40,519 nucleotides of DNA from Rikenellaceae bacterium (GTDB taxonomy: Bacteria; Bacteroidota; Bacteroidia; Bacteroidales; UBA932). The notes beneath the pieces were generated by a model. It did not search any database, was not told the origin of the DNA, and saw only the letters and a program-made list of their open reading frames with translations. The stretch lies in NCBI GenBank assembly GCA_022777205.1, contig JALFGP010000044.1, positions 1 to 40,519 on the forward strand, given 5' to 3'. This document shows, in pieces, positions 24,803 through 35,575 of the stretch. The position numbers and the translations under genes were made by a program. Position 1 is the first letter of the stretch, and every line of letters starts with the position of its first letter.

Positions 24803-26482
24803 TTACTCTCCATATTCAATATTTGTCAGCACTCCTCCCGATGCGGCCACCTGATCTGCCGGAATTGGCCAATAACGGTTGCAAGGCCTTATGTTGCGGC
24901 TTATTATTGTGCCGGTGTTGTATTGTGAAGCCCTTTCGTACCATATATTCCAGCGTACAAGGTCAAATTTGCGGTTGTATTCACCGAGCAGTTCTTTGGC
25001 GCATTCCCTTCTGATTTCTTCCATCAGAAGTTCCTCGTCTCCTCCGACGTCGGAAAGGTTGAGTTCCGTCAGACCGGCCCGGCTTCTTACCGCATTCAGC
25101 CTTTTGAGGGCATTGGGAATGTCTCCAGTCATAAGATAGGCCTCGGCCAACCCGAGAACTGCACCCGCATAACGGAAAATCTTGTAATTGTTGGCATCGC
25201 GGGTGCTGCGCAAATCCGGACACCAGAATTTGTTGCCGAGCCAAGGTGTGCTGGAAGCATTCATCCTCACCCATTCATCTCCGGATTTGGTTCCGAAGAA
25301 GAGCACCTGTTTGCCTGAACTCCGTTCCGCATCGTCAGGGGAATAGCCTTCCCATCTCCAGGCCAGATTCCCCGAACCTCCTCTCGCACTGTCTGAACCG
25401 GCAGAATATTCTCCGCTCCTGAGGTCTGGCGAAGAGTAGGGAAGCAGGTTCTGGCAGAGATAAGGGGTGGGGCGGGCTGAGGTGTAGGTCTGGGCATAAG
25501 CTCCGAGTTCCGGTATGCCTATGCCATAGTAAATGTCCGAAACTATTTCCTCCTGGGCGAACTCATCGCTGACAATGTTTTGTGCCCGGAGCGGGGTGGT
25601 CCAGCTGGCGAGAGTGCCCACAACCTGCAGACCGTAGGGTTCGTAAGTATTCGGCACCTCCCATATCGATTCCCGAGTGAATTTTCTGCTGAAAGGCACG
25701 TCAGTGAGGGGGTAGGAGGAAAGTTCTCCGTAAATCCCTTCCAGTTCGCCGAAAAAGGCTATGGCGCCTTCCCAGTCCTTGTTCCAAAGGCAGAGTCTGC
25801 CGCCGAGCATCAGTCCCAGTGCCTTGCCTGCACGGAAATCCGTACCGTCTTCGTAACTGCGTCGGGCTTCCAGGGCCGGGAGGCGTTGCCTGAGTTCGGC
25901 TATGCAGTATTCCCTTGCATCGGCTGCACTCATACGCGGCATCCTGACTATGCTTTCACGGTTTTCCTCAGTGACCGCTGCAGTATAGAAGGGAACATCT
26001 CCGAAAGTGGAGGTGAGGACATACCAGTAGAATGCTCTGAGCACAGCTGCTTCGGCCAGTAGCGGAGCGGCTTCCTCCTCTGTCACATAGCCTTCATTCA
26101 CCGCTCTTTCTATGTTGGCGCTCATGGAGTTGGTTCTGGAAACTCCCTGATACCCCCTCTGCCAGACCGTTGATGCGGCTCCCGGACGTGATGGGGATAT
26201 GTCACAAACTGCATCAATCTGGTTGTCCACATTGAGATACATCAAATCGGTGTCACATTCGCACATCTCCCAGAACCCCATATTCGTGTAGATGAGCCGC
26301 AGGGGAGAGTAGCAGGCGTTGAGCCCGGTCTTGATCTGACTGACATTTCTGTAATAGTTCCCGCTCAGGGTGTATGACTGGGGATTCTCTTTCAGCGAAC
26401 AGGACGCGGACAGCAGGAGCACAATCATCGGGACTGCCGTTCTGCAAAAGGAAGATGCCATCTTGAATATTTTGTTTGCCAT
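24803..26482 (-). CDS. susD: SusD/RagB-family nutrient-binding outer-membrane lipoprotein
   Basis: A 559-residue SusD homolog. The signal peptide ends in lipobox LSASC with Cys28. The family's helical TPR-like layout is visible: a start/linker NPQSYTL region after the Cys, a GLNACYSPL segment near 55, an ERA...EEAA...AEAAVLRAFYWYVL segment near 125-165, and the C-terminal RRECAKELLGEYNRKFDLVRW motif. SusD caps the SusC transporter at the cell surface and helps capture oligosaccharides. It lies 12 nt after susC. Substrate specificity cannot be read by eye. Confidence 0.96.
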   Translation of the reverse strand: MANKIFKMASSFCRTAVPMIVLLLSASCSLKENPQSYTLSGNYYRNVSQIKTGLNACYSPLRLIYTNMGFWEMCECDTDLMYLNVDNQIDAVCDISPSRPGAASTVWQRGYQGVSRTNSMSANIERAVNEGYVTEEEAAPLLAEAAVLRAFYWYVLTSTFGDVPFYTAAVTEENRESIVRMPRMSAADAREYCIAELRQRLPALEARRSYEDGTDFRAGKALGLMLGGRLCLWNKDWEGAIAFFGELEGIYGELSSYPLTDVPFSRKFTRESIWEVPNTYEPYGLQVVGTLASWTTPLRAQNIVSDEFAQEEIVSDIYYGIGIPELGAYAQTYTSARPTPYLCQNLLPYSSPDLRSGEYSAGSDSARGGSGNLAWRWEGYSPDDAERSSGKQVLFFGTKSGDEWVRMNASSTPWLGNKFWCPDLRSTRDANNYKIFRYAGAVLGLAEAYLMTGDIPNALKRLNAVRSRAGLTELNLSDVGGDEELLMEEIRRECAKELLGEYNRKFDLVRWNIWYERASQYNTGTIISRNIRPCNRYWPIPADQVAASGGVLTNIEYGE

Positions 26483-26494
26483 ATCGTGTCGTTA

Positions 26495-29400
26495 TTAGAA
26501 ATTCAATGAAAGATTGACCACAAATGTTCTCGGGCGGGGGAATCCTCCGTTATCGATTCTTCTGGACCCGGCCGAGGTGGCAACGTCAGGGTCGAAACCG
26601 TTGTAGCGTTTCCACAGCAGCAGATTCTCTCCGCTCACCCCGACAGTGATGCTTTTGCACCATTTGACCGGAAGATTGAAGCGGTAACTCAGAGACACTT
26701 CCTTGAGTCGGATGTAGGATGCGTCGTAAATCATCCTGTCGCTTGCATTGTAGTCCTCCTTGCCTGCTCTCGGTATGTCGGAATCCGGTCTGAGTTCCGG
26801 ATCCCAGGAGTCGAGCATATATCTGTATTTATTGTAGGCCCTGGAGCCGCTTCCAGCAAGTATCTCACTGATATTGTATATTTTGCCTCCGAAAGAATAG
26901 GTGGCATAGACTTTCAGTGAAAGATTGCCCCAAATGAAGCTGTTCTGGAAGCCTCCATAGACCACCGGATCCGCATTGCCCTGATAGATAAGGTCCTGCT
27001 GGTCGAGAAGCCCGTCGTTGTTCTGGTCCACATAGCGGCATACACCCGGCTGAGGATTGGATGAACTGACGTAAGTTCTGCTTATGTTGTTCCTCTCTAT
27101 GTCCTCCTTATTGTGCCAAACCCCGGCATACTGATAGCCCCAGAGAGCATTGACGGGGTATCCTGCCTTGTAGCCGTACATAGGCTGTGTGAGGTTCCTG
27201 AAATTGGACCAGGTGGGCACGAGTCTGTCTTCCCCGGCATCCAGAACCATCTGGTTGTTGTGGGCAAGGGTCAGGGCTGTGGTCCAGGAGAAGTTGCGGG
27301 TGACGATGTTTCTCGTGTTTATCGTAAATTCTATTCCGTAATTGCGGGTGCAGCCCATATTGGTGAAATAGGTGTCATATCCGGTGGCCTGGTTGGTCTT
27401 CATTGCCAGGAGCAGGTCTTTGGTCCAGGACCCGTAGCCGTCAATCTCAATATTGAGCCTTTCTGCAAATGCGGAGAAATTCAGGCCTATGTTGAAGGAG
27501 TCAGTCGTTTCCCAGGTCAGATTGCTGTTGCTCAGCCGGCTTTCGTAATATGCGACCGGCCTGTAGTCCCCCATCATCCATATACCCTTGTCGGCCGTGA
27601 GTATGGACTGGGACATATACGGGGCTATGGCATCGTTTCCGCTGCGTCCTATGCTGGCCCTGAGGGAAAGGTCGTTCAGCCAGGATGACGCCGATGCAAG
27701 GAATTCCTCCTTGCTCACGTTCCATCTCAATGCAAGGGCGGGGAATATGCCCCACTTGCGGTTCTCGGCAAAATTCGAGGCCCCGTCAGCCCTCATCGTA
27801 AAGGTGAAGTAATAGCGTTTGAGATAGTCGTAGTTGAGTCTTGCCAGCACTGACATAGTGGTCTTTACTGTTTCGTAGGACCTGCTCGTGGTATTTCTGT
27901 CGTCAAGCAATCCGGCTGCATTTTTCCAGGTCACGTTGTCGTCCATATAGCCTTCACCGTAGAAGGAATTCCATTCAATCAGGGTCTTTTCGGCGGTGAA
28001 ACCGACCAGAGCGTTGAGAGTATGTCTCCTTGAGAATGTCCTGTCGTAAGTGAAGGTGTTCTCGGTCAGGAACACCTGCTTGTCCTGACGGTTGATTGTG
28101 GCTGTGCCTCCACTGAGGTTGCGTTGCGCCACCGGAAGGGTGGACGGGGTGTAGCGGAAGGACTTGTAACCGTCGAGGGTGAATGAGAACTTGCTGACGA
28201 ATGATGAATAGCGGTCGAAGATCAACCTCACCCAAGGCAGGATGTTCAGGTTATTCTGGCGGATGTTGTGCTTGATTTGGGTCGCACAGATATAGGGGTT
28301 GTTGAAAGGGGAACCTCCTGAGCTGTATTCGGAGCCGTAGGTGTTCCAGGTGTCGTTGATGCCCAGCAGCGGACTCAGATAGACTGCTGCAGTGCTGCTT
28401 GTGCCGGTGATGCTCGCGCTGGACTTGTCCGTGTTCCTGTCTGCATAATACAGTCTCACTCCGGCTCTGAGCCATTTGAGAGGCTGGGTTTCCACGCTGA
28501 CTCTGCCGCTGGTACGCCTGAACCCGGAGCCGATTACCACACCCTTTTCATTGTGGTGCCCGAAAGAGGCAGAGGCGCGTGTGATCTGGCTCCCTCCCTG
28601 CACATTCAGACTGTAGTCCTGATAGACTCCAACCTGTGACAGCTCCTTTATCCAGTCGGTACCTTTGCCCAGGGAGGCAATGGCTTCTTCACTGAAATAG
28701 AAATTGCGGCCCGGATTTTCCACTCCGGCAAAATAGTCGGAGATATAGTGGGTCTGGTTGCAGTATTGTGCAAATTCAGACGCGTCCATCAAGTCCAGTC
28801 CTCCCATAATGGCCGACACACCGGCAGAGGCCTTGAGACTGGCGGTGAAATTGCCCGAAGTCTCCCTGTCAGTAGTGATGACTATGACTCCGTTCGCGCC
28901 CCTCGCGCCATAAAGGGCAGTCGAGGAGACATCTTTCAGAACGGATATGCTTTTTATGTCCGAAGGATTTATTTCGTTGAGGTCCGAGACTGCATCAATA
29001 ACCCCGTCCACAACAATCAGAGGCTGGTTTCCTGCACTTATGGACCTGGTCCCTCGGATGTTCACTGAAGCTTCCGAGCCCGGTTCCCCGTTGGAGGAGA
29101 GTATATCCATACCTGCAATTCTACCCTGGAGCGCGGACCCTACCGATGCGGCAGGCACGTCCTTGAGCGATTTCATATCCACTACGGAAACAGAACCGGT
29201 GAGGTCGGACTTTTTGGCGGTTCCATAGGCTATCACCACCACATCGTCCAATTTCTCCACATCCGAACGGAGCGTGACATTGATTGTCTTACGCCCTCCC
29301 ACAGGCTCAATCAGAGTCTCGTAGCCCAGACAGCTGAACTCGAGGAATCCTTCTTCAGGGACGGTGAGTTCCCATTTGCCCGTCACATCGGTGGCCGTGC

Positions 29401-29551
29401 CGTTTGTCCTGTTCTGTTTGTCAAGCACATAGACACCGGGAATGACCTCTCCCTTGCTGTCCTTGACGGTTCCTGACACTTTTATATTGCCGGAGTAGGC
29501 CGTAATGGCGGACATCAGAATCAGAATGGTTGTCAGTATTTCCTTTTTCAT
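26495..29551 (-). CDS. susC: SusC/RagA-family TonB-linked outer-membrane transporter
   Basis: A 1018-residue TonB-dependent transporter. A signal peptide (about 1-20) is followed by a carboxypeptidase-D-like regulatory domain (about 24-95; VSGTVKDSKGEVIPGV), a plug domain with LDDVVVIAYGT and NIRGTRSISAGNQPLIVVDGV motifs, then a beta-barrel ending in an aromatic C-terminus (VVNLSLNF). No STN (secretin-like) domain is present, so control by anti-sigma factor signalling is unlikely, in keeping with the HTCS in this locus. It imports oligosaccharides with the SusD encoded 12 nt downstream. It starts 4 nt after the fimbrillin-like lipoprotein gene. Confidence 0.97.
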   Translation of the reverse strand: MKKEILTTILILMSAITAYSGNIKVSGTVKDSKGEVIPGVYVLDKQNRTNGTATDVTGKWELTVPEEGFLEFSCLGYETLIEPVGGRKTINVTLRSDVEKLDDVVVIAYGTAKKSDLTGSVSVVDMKSLKDVPAASVGSALQGRIAGMDILSSNGEPGSEASVNIRGTRSISAGNQPLIVVDGVIDAVSDLNEINPSDIKSISVLKDVSSTALYGARGANGVIVITTDRETSGNFTASLKASAGVSAIMGGLDLMDASEFAQYCNQTHYISDYFAGVENPGRNFYFSEEAIASLGKGTDWIKELSQVGVYQDYSLNVQGGSQITRASASFGHHNEKGVVIGSGFRRTSGRVSVETQPLKWLRAGVRLYYADRNTDKSSASITGTSSTAAVYLSPLLGINDTWNTYGSEYSSGGSPFNNPYICATQIKHNIRQNNLNILPWVRLIFDRYSSFVSKFSFTLDGYKSFRYTPSTLPVAQRNLSGGTATINRQDKQVFLTENTFTYDRTFSRRHTLNALVGFTAEKTLIEWNSFYGEGYMDDNVTWKNAAGLLDDRNTTSRSYETVKTTMSVLARLNYDYLKRYYFTFTMRADGASNFAENRKWGIFPALALRWNVSKEEFLASASSWLNDLSLRASIGRSGNDAIAPYMSQSILTADKGIWMMGDYRPVAYYESRLSNSNLTWETTDSFNIGLNFSAFAERLNIEIDGYGSWTKDLLLAMKTNQATGYDTYFTNMGCTRNYGIEFTINTRNIVTRNFSWTTALTLAHNNQMVLDAGEDRLVPTWSNFRNLTQPMYGYKAGYPVNALWGYQYAGVWHNKEDIERNNISRTYVSSSNPQPGVCRYVDQNNDGLLDQQDLIYQGNADPVVYGGFQNSFIWGNLSLKVYATYSFGGKIYNISEILAGSGSRAYNKYRYMLDSWDPELRPDSDIPRAGKEDYNASDRMIYDASYIRLKEVSLSYRFNLPVKWCKSITVGVSGENLLLWKRYNGFDPDVATSAGSRRIDNGGFPRPRTFVVNLSLNF

Positions 29552-29555
29552 AGTT

Positions 29556-31655
29556 TCATTCTCCTATCGTCGGTTGAGCCCCCGTTGCCGAATATTCTCC
29601 CTTGACGGTGGCTGTCTCGGGCAGGGCGGAGGTTACTGTGCAGCTTGAGATTACTACTGGCAGCAGTTTGGTGAAAATATGTGTGGCGATTCCCGCAACG
29701 GCACCCGGGCCCACGGCTGTCACTCCCGTGGTCTCCGTCAGAGCAAACCCGGCGCTGCAGCTGCAGTCCGAGAATGTGGCGTATCCGGCTCCTCCGGCAA
29801 TGCCTCCTGAGATTGTGCAGGCCTTGGTGGAACCCCCTGTGTTCATCTGTCCGGTGTTGGTGCAACCGGAAAACAGTGCCGGCGATTCGGCAAGCCCTAC
29901 AGCAACTCCGGCTATTCCTCCGACATAGCACTGCCTGGCTCCGGACATATTCTTTCCTACCGTACTGGTGTTGGAGCAGCAAACGTCTATGATCGCTGAA
30001 TTGACGCAGTCCACAAACTCCACATGATGCCAGGCCTTGTCGAAACTTACATACCAGGATTTTTTGCCATTATTGTCTCTGGCCAGGCCTGAAATTCTGC
30101 CTGCGATACCTCCTATGGCATAGGCTCCGTTCGGATTGTTGTACCAGGTGTTTTCCCAGAGCTGAATGCGTCCGCTGTTGCTACATTCCCGGAACACCGT
30201 GAAATTGTCGGCATCCCCGTCCTCTACTGATGAGACTATGCCTCCCACTGCTCCTTTCTGAAGGTCCGATGAGGCTACGGCATTTTTCTCAATCAGAATC
30301 TCTCCGCTGTTGCTGCATCCTGTGAAACTGCCGCACTTCCCTTCGGCCGATGCATAGAGGGCCAGTCCTCCCACCTGACAGAACCTGTTGGCGGAGCAGG
30401 GCAAGGAGATGTGGACAGGGGCACTGTTGCTGCAGTTTTCCATAGTGCCTGCGTTGGATTCCACAAGAGATGCGAAGGAGAAATCGGCATCCGTCACGAT
30501 GTCCATAGGCATACGGTTCTCGCAGGAAGTGACTGTCCCGAAATTGGTTTGGGCAAGGGCTGCGAAAGAGGCTTCGGCAACTTCCGCATGGCCTCCCTCG
30601 AAGATCAGATTGCTGACCTTGCCTGTCTCTCCTATGGCTTTGATCAGAGGCCTGCTGCACAGGTTGCGGGTTATGGAATAGCCGTTTCCGTCGAGTTCAC
30701 CGTTCCATACTTCAATCTGTGCCAGGTCGCCTCCGGCTATGATGTTCCCGGAGAGTTTCACGCATCCTGTTTCCGGATCCTGCCACTCGCTCCAATCCCC
30801 TCCATTGACTGCCAGGACGAAACTGTTCCAGGATTCCGCATCCGTTATGATGAGGGAACCTTCGGGTTCAAAAGTCATTTGAGGATAGTATTTTATGATG
30901 CCGGGGGCCACTTTGCAGTCTTCCCTCAGAGCCACTGACATCTGTCTTCCTCCCTTTTCGCTCAGAAGAATATTGAAACCTTCCCCGTATTCGGCCGCAG
31001 GCAGGGTGAATATGACTTTTCCGCTTTCCTGAATGGCTTCGTTCATGTCAATTCTTACAGATTGGCGGGTGTCCATTCCCTCAAGTTTCCCGCTGCCTGT
31101 GTCCAGACTGAATTTCCCGCTCAAAGGGGTGCCGAGGCTGGTGAGGGAGATGTCCGTGATTTCATATTTTCCGAAATCGAAATTCAGGCAAACTGCTCCG
31201 CACAGATTCTTCAGTTCCATCTCCGATGTCTGAGAACTTGCATACATAACGGCGCATCCGTTGCCGAAGGATGTCGGGGTGCAGGTTTGAGTGCGCGGGA
31301 GCTCGATTATAGCCATAGAGCCTTCAATGGATTGACATATCCAGCTCGGATAGACCACATTGTAGGGAGCGCTCACTCCGCTGATGCTGAATGTGGCTTC
31401 CGAAGTCTGCGGCTCAATCCCGTACAGGGCTTCGGAGCGTTTGCCGTTCACTGCAATCCTGTCTCCGTCACACCAGTAGACCGGACAAATACCGGAGATT
31501 TCGTCTCCCATAACCGTTTTGGACACAGGACCGGTGCCGACTACAAGCCGTACTTCGTCCTCCGCCGTTCCGGGCGACTCAGGCTCCGGAGGGGGAACTG
31601 TGCTGCAAGAAACTGCTCCAAGCATCACAAAGTAAATCAATTTTTGTCTTTTCAT
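29556..31655 (-). CDS. fimbrillin-like/beta-helix surface lipoprotein
   Basis: A 699-residue lipoprotein with a signal peptide ending near Cys17 (AVSC). The N-terminal module (about 25-255) carries the [10 protein letters not shown] and APYNVVYPS motifs shared with two other proteins here. The remainder consists of GLUG-like repeats with CxN and GGIxG motifs, probably a beta-helix. It is a paralog of the product at 20021-22426. I chose the ATG at 31655 because it follows a strong GGAGG site and overlaps the HTCS stop as ATGA; an in-frame start at 31724 would lie inside the HTCS gene. It is likely surface-exposed and glycan-binding, by context only. Confidence 0.8.
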   Translation of the reverse strand: MKRQKLIYFVMLGAVSCSTVPPPEPESPGTAEDEVRLVVGTGPVSKTVMGDEISGICPVYWCDGDRIAVNGKRSEALYGIEPQTSEATFSISGVSAPYNVVYPSWICQSIEGSMAIIELPRTQTCTPTSFGNGCAVMYASSQTSEMELKNLCGAVCLNFDFGKYEITDISLTSLGTPLSGKFSLDTGSGKLEGMDTRQSVRIDMNEAIQESGKVIFTLPAAEYGEGFNILLSEKGGRQMSVALREDCKVAPGIIKYYPQMTFEPEGSLIITDAESWNSFVLAVNGGDWSEWQDPETGCVKLSGNIIAGGDLAQIEVWNGELDGNGYSITRNLCSRPLIKAIGETGKVSNLIFEGGHAEVAEASFAALAQTNFGTVTSCENRMPMDIVTDADFSFASLVESNAGTMENCSNSAPVHISLPCSANRFCQVGGLALYASAEGKCGSFTGCSNSGEILIEKNAVASSDLQKGAVGGIVSSVEDGDADNFTVFRECSNSGRIQLWENTWYNNPNGAYAIGGIAGRISGLARDNNGKKSWYVSFDKAWHHVEFVDCVNSAIIDVCCSNTSTVGKNMSGARQCYVGGIAGVAVGLAESPALFSGCTNTGQMNTGGSTKACTISGGIAGGAGYATFSDCSCSAGFALTETTGVTAVGPGAVAGIATHIFTKLLPVVISSCTVTSALPETATVKGEYSATGAQPTIGE

Positions 31656-34600
31656 TTTGCGTCCTCCTTGAGACATCCGGAAGCAAACTCCGAAGGTGTG
31701 CTGCCGAATTTGTCCTTGAAACATTTGCTGAAATAGGATACTGTGGAAAATCCACAGGCGTAGCAGATGTCGGTTATGTTCGCCCCTTCGCCCTGTTTGA
31801 GCATCTCGGCGGCGGACACAAGCCGGACATTGCGGATATAGTTGTTCGGGGAAGTGTTCAGAAGTTTACGTATTTTTCTGACCAGCGTGGAAGTGCTCAT
31901 CGACATCCTTTCCGCAAGGAAATCGTTGCCGAGTTCTGAATTGGCAATGTTCTCCCTGATAGTGGAATCGAGTTTTGCGAGAAATTCGCTGTCCCATTTC
32001 TGGAGACCGAACATTGATATGTCCGATCCTATACGCCCGAGTTGGAATGATGTCTTGAGCAATTCCCTGTGTTCCAATATGTTCTTTACGCTGAACCTGA
32101 GGAAATCGAGGTCGAATGGTTTCTCGATGTAAATGTCGGCTCCGGCTTCCAAGGCTTGAATCCGGGATTCTACAGAGGTCCTTGCGGAAAGCACTATTAT
32201 CGGAATGTGAGAAATCACAACGTCAGCCCTGACTTCCCTGCATATTGTCAGCCCGTCCTTGCCCGGCATAGTGATGTCGGTGATTACAAGGCTGATGTCG
32301 TTTTCATACAACATTTTCATCAGAGTTTCCCCGTCTCCGACAGTCAACACGTCATATTCTTCCGACAGTTTTGACGATATGTATTCTCTCAGTTGAGCAT
32401 TGTCGTCGGCAACGAGAATCCTGTAGCCGGATTTGCCGCTCCCGTTTTCGTCCGCCTCCCTGACGTTTTCAATGTTTTCAGTGGCAAGAGGCAATTTGAA
32501 TATGAAGCGGTTGCAGTCTCTGTCCGGCGACAATTCCAGACTTCCGGACATCAGTTCCGCAAGATTTCTGGCAAGGGACAGGCCTATTCCCACTCCGGAC
32601 ACATCTCCGTCTCCAACCTCCCTGTAGCGCACGAAAGGCTTGAAAATGCTCTCCCTGAAATTGTCCGGAATCGGTCTGCCGTCATTTTCAATCTCCATCA
32701 CAGCCAATTTGTCCTCAATGCGCGTCTTTATTTTTATATATGTGGAAGCATATTTTACGGCATTGAGCAACAGGTTGCTGATTACCTTGTCAATGGCTCC
32801 TGCATCTGCGAGTACGGTAATGGCATCTTGAGAAGCTTCAAATTCCATTTCAAGGCCACGGTTGTCGGCTTCCGGACGGAAATCGAAGATAAGCAGGCCT
32901 ATCTTGCCGTTCAGGTCCACAGTTTCCGGGTTGAGTACCATACCTTTCCTTTCTATTCTCACATAGTCCAGCAGCTCGTTCACCAGAGAGGTGAGATAAT
33001 CCGTACTGTCCTTCATCACCTTCAGGTCGTTGCGGGCGGCAGTGTCCAACTCATCTTTGGAGATGATGTCGTTGAGGGGAGTCGTAATCAAAGTAAGCGG
33101 GGTTTTGATCTCGTGGATGATGTGGGAAAAGAACTTCATCTTGTCTTCCACCATCTCCTTTTCTCTCTGTGCATCGAGCCTTTCCTCTCTCCTGCGGCTT
33201 TTCCTTTTTTCCATCCTGCTGACTATCAAGTAAATGAGTGCAGTGATAGACAGTGCCGAAAGGATTATCAGCGCAATGCCCCAAGGGGAACGCCAGAGGG
33301 GTGACTTCACCCTGATGCTAACAGTTCCGTGAGCCGGGTGCCATTCCTGCGAGTTTGTGGAGGCTCTCACCTCAAGTTCATAGTCTCCCTCAGGCACATT
33401 GTACCAGAAGGCGGACATCGAGGTGGAAATATCCCTCCATTCCGTATCGTGTCCCTTCAGGCGGCACTGTATCCAGGCAGAGGAGGAGGCCGTATAGCCC
33501 GGAATCGAGAAATCGAACCCGAAGGAGTTCTCACTGCTTCCGAAGACCAGATTTTCAGCAAGGTCAGGGTTGCCTCCAGTGTCGAAACTGTCATTCCCGA
33601 CCCTTATCCCTGTGATGACAGCAGCTTGATTTTCAGAATTTTCCATAAATGCGGAAGGGGAGAATCTGATGAATCCGTTGTCCGAGCCGAAGCATATGTC
33701 CCCGTCGGCGAGCCTGGCTCCGCTGTCGCTCATCTTGGTGTCCAGCAGTCCTTCCACTTCCGTCCAGACCCGGACTGCGCAGGTGGCAGGATTGAATTGG
33801 ACGACGCCCTTGTCGCTGGAGAGCCACAACAGACCGTTGTTGTCCTCTACGCAACGGAAATATACGTCAGTCGGCAGGGATGGAAGTCCGCTTTTGTCAT
33901 AGACTGTGAAACTGTCGCTGTCTTTGTCGTAAACCGAAAAACCGTGGCTGAACCCTATGGCCCAGACTCTGCCCCTTGAATCGCAGAAGACTGAGGAGAT
34001 TTTGTCATACGGAAGGCCTGACCCGTCACCCCTGCGCCATTGCCGGGTTTCGCCGCTTGCCGTATCCCATCTGAAAAGGCCCGAGGCGAGGGTGGAAATC
34101 CACAAGGCCCCGTCAATGTCCTCCGACATTGAAGTGATGTGCTCTCCCTCAAACAGTCCAGTGTCCACAAAACTGTCGGAGTCTCTGTCGTATTCCAGAA
34201 GGCCGAGTGAACTGCCGGCAAAAATTCTGTCGGACGCACTCCTGAATACCATGAAGGCTCTCGGGTCGTTGAGTCCTCCGGCGTTTTTGCGCAAATTGTA
34301 ATTCTTCACCTTCCCGGATACGGGATTGAAGCGGCAGACTCCGTACAGACTGCCCATCCACAACTCTGTTCCGCAACTGACCGGAGAACAGAGAGAATAG
34401 GGTATGTCCGGATGTTTCACTCTTTTGAGCGTCTTGAGTTTTTCGTCATATTTGAGCAGGCCCTGCTGTTCAGTGGTGACATACAGGTTGCCCCTGCCGT
34501 CCTCGGCAAATCCGTCCACAATGCTGCCTGCAAGGGTTTTGCCAGAGGCATCACAGTGTTTTTCGAAGTTGTTCTGGAACACCCCGGACCAATTCACTCC

Positions 34601-35572
34601 GCAGTCCTTGGTGCCCACCCAGAGACCTCCGCTCCTGTCGGTGAATACGCAGGTGACATATCCTCCCCAAAGACCGAATTTGTCGTCCCTGTTTTCGCTG
34701 ATTCTTATGGAACCGGTTCCGAGCAGGTCATATCTCCAAACTCCGCTTGTGGTCGCAAGCCATATCCATCGTCCCCTGTCCAAATGGGCATCAATGAGTA
34801 CAGTGCCCTCCGGAAGCCTGAACAGATGTCTTACCACAGATTCGGGGGGGGCAAGTTCGCAAATGCCGTTTTCAGTGCTGACCACATAGATATGACCGTC
34901 CGCTCCTTCGAACATGGCCTCGATTTCATCTCCCCTGTAACATTCGAGCCACGAATCGTTCTTGAGGTTCTCCAGACCGGACTGGCTTCGGTACAGGTCC
35001 ACGTGATACCTCGAAACCCATATTCCGCTTTCACGGCTGAAGAGCATTCTCCTGCATCCTGAAAAGCCTATGTCTTCATAAGAGGTACAGCTGAGGACGC
35101 CGCTGCCTGTATTGTAGCGGAAGATACCCTGGTCGTTCACGAGCATACAGATATCTCCGTTGTTGTCTTCAGTGATGAAGGTGACCTTGTTGCGTATGCT
35201 CTCTCCTTTTTCCGTCTCTTCCCGGACAGGGATGAAGCGGTCAAGTCTGTAGTCGTATCTGCTTGCGCCGTTGTCCGCTCCAATCCAGATGTCTCCGTTG
35301 CGGTCTTCGAAAATGCAGTGCACATAATCAGTGGCCAGTCCCAAGTCCTCTTTGCCATAAACTTTGAATTTCCTCCCGTCAAAGCGGTTCAGTCCGTGGC
35401 TGGTGCCTATCCAGATGAAGCCTCTGGAATCCTGTGTGATTTTGGTTACGCTGTCATATGACAAGCCGCTGTCCGAACTGTCGAAATGGGTGAACATATA
35501 GCTTGAGCCGTATGTAGTGAACAGACAGGACAGGCAAAGTATGGTCGTGGCTATGAATGTGCGGGCTTTCAT
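31652..35572 (-). CDS. hybrid two-component system sensor/regulator (HTCS)
   Basis: A 1306-residue one-piece regulator. A signal peptide (about 1-22) is followed by a periplasmic sensor of two-bladed-propeller type built from Reg_prop repeats (IWIGT/LWVGT strands, about 30-640), a Y_Y_Y domain (about 685-755) and one membrane helix (762-785). The cytoplasmic part has a HisKA domain with phospho-accepting His820 in [10 protein letters not shown], a HATPase domain (about 930-1030), a receiver domain with Asp1099 in VITDITMPG and Lys1151, and a C-terminal AraC-type HTH (about 1210-1300). It likely binds an oligosaccharide and activates this PUL. It starts 3 nt after the preceding gene and overlaps the next by 4 nt. 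Confidence 0.96.
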   Translation of the reverse strand: MKARTFIATTILCLSCLFTTYGSSYMFTHFDSSDSGLSYDSVTKITQDSRGFIWIGTSHGLNRFDGRKFKVYGKEDLGLATDYVHCIFEDRNGDIWIGADNGASRYDYRLDRFIPVREETEKGESIRNKVTFITEDNNGDICMLVNDQGIFRYNTGSGVLSCTSYEDIGFSGCRRMLFSRESGIWVSRYHVDLYRSQSGLENLKNDSWLECYRGDEIEAMFEGADGHIYVVSTENGICELAPPESVVRHLFRLPEGTVLIDAHLDRGRWIWLATTSGVWRYDLLGTGSIRISENRDDKFGLWGGYVTCVFTDRSGGLWVGTKDCGVNWSGVFQNNFEKHCDASGKTLAGSIVDGFAEDGRGNLYVTTEQQGLLKYDEKLKTLKRVKHPDIPYSLCSPVSCGTELWMGSLYGVCRFNPVSGKVKNYNLRKNAGGLNDPRAFMVFRSASDRIFAGSSLGLLEYDRDSDSFVDTGLFEGEHITSMSEDIDGALWISTLASGLFRWDTASGETRQWRRGDGSGLPYDKISSVFCDSRGRVWAIGFSHGFSVYDKDSDSFTVYDKSGLPSLPTDVYFRCVEDNNGLLWLSSDKGVVQFNPATCAVRVWTEVEGLLDTKMSDSGARLADGDICFGSDNGFIRFSPSAFMENSENQAAVITGIRVGNDSFDTGGNPDLAENLVFGSSENSFGFDFSIPGYTASSSAWIQCRLKGHDTEWRDISTSMSAFWYNVPEGDYELEVRASTNSQEWHPAHGTVSIRVKSPLWRSPWGIALIILSALSITALIYLIVSRMEKRKSRRREERLDAQREKEMVEDKMKFFSHIIHEIKTPLTLITTPLNDIISKDELDTAARNDLKVMKDSTDYLTSLVNELLDYVRIERKGMVLNPETVDLNGKIGLLIFDFRPEADNRGLEMEFEASQDAITVLADAGAIDKVISNLLLNAVKYASTYIKIKTRIEDKLAVMEIENDGRPIPDNFRESIFKPFVRYREVGDGDVSGVGIGLSLARNLAELMSGSLELSPDRDCNRFIFKLPLATENIENVREADENGSGKSGYRILVADDNAQLREYISSKLSEEYDVLTVGDGETLMKMLYENDISLVITDITMPGKDGLTICREVRADVVISHIPIIVLSARTSVESRIQALEAGADIYIEKPFDLDFLRFSVKNILEHRELLKTSFQLGRIGSDISMFGLQKWDSEFLAKLDSTIRENIANSELGNDFLAERMSMSTSTLVRKIRKLLNTSPNNYIRNVRLVSAAEMLKQGEGANITDICYACGFSTVSYFSKCFKDKFGSTPSEFASGCLKEDAK
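34844..34851 (-). repeat. C8 homopolymer in the HTCS coding strand
   Basis: Eight consecutive C residues on the coding strand span codons 241-243 (GCC CCC CCC). Gain or loss of one base would shift the frame early in the sensor domain. Tracts of this length can slip. Confidence 0.8.
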
Positions 35573-35575
35573 ATT

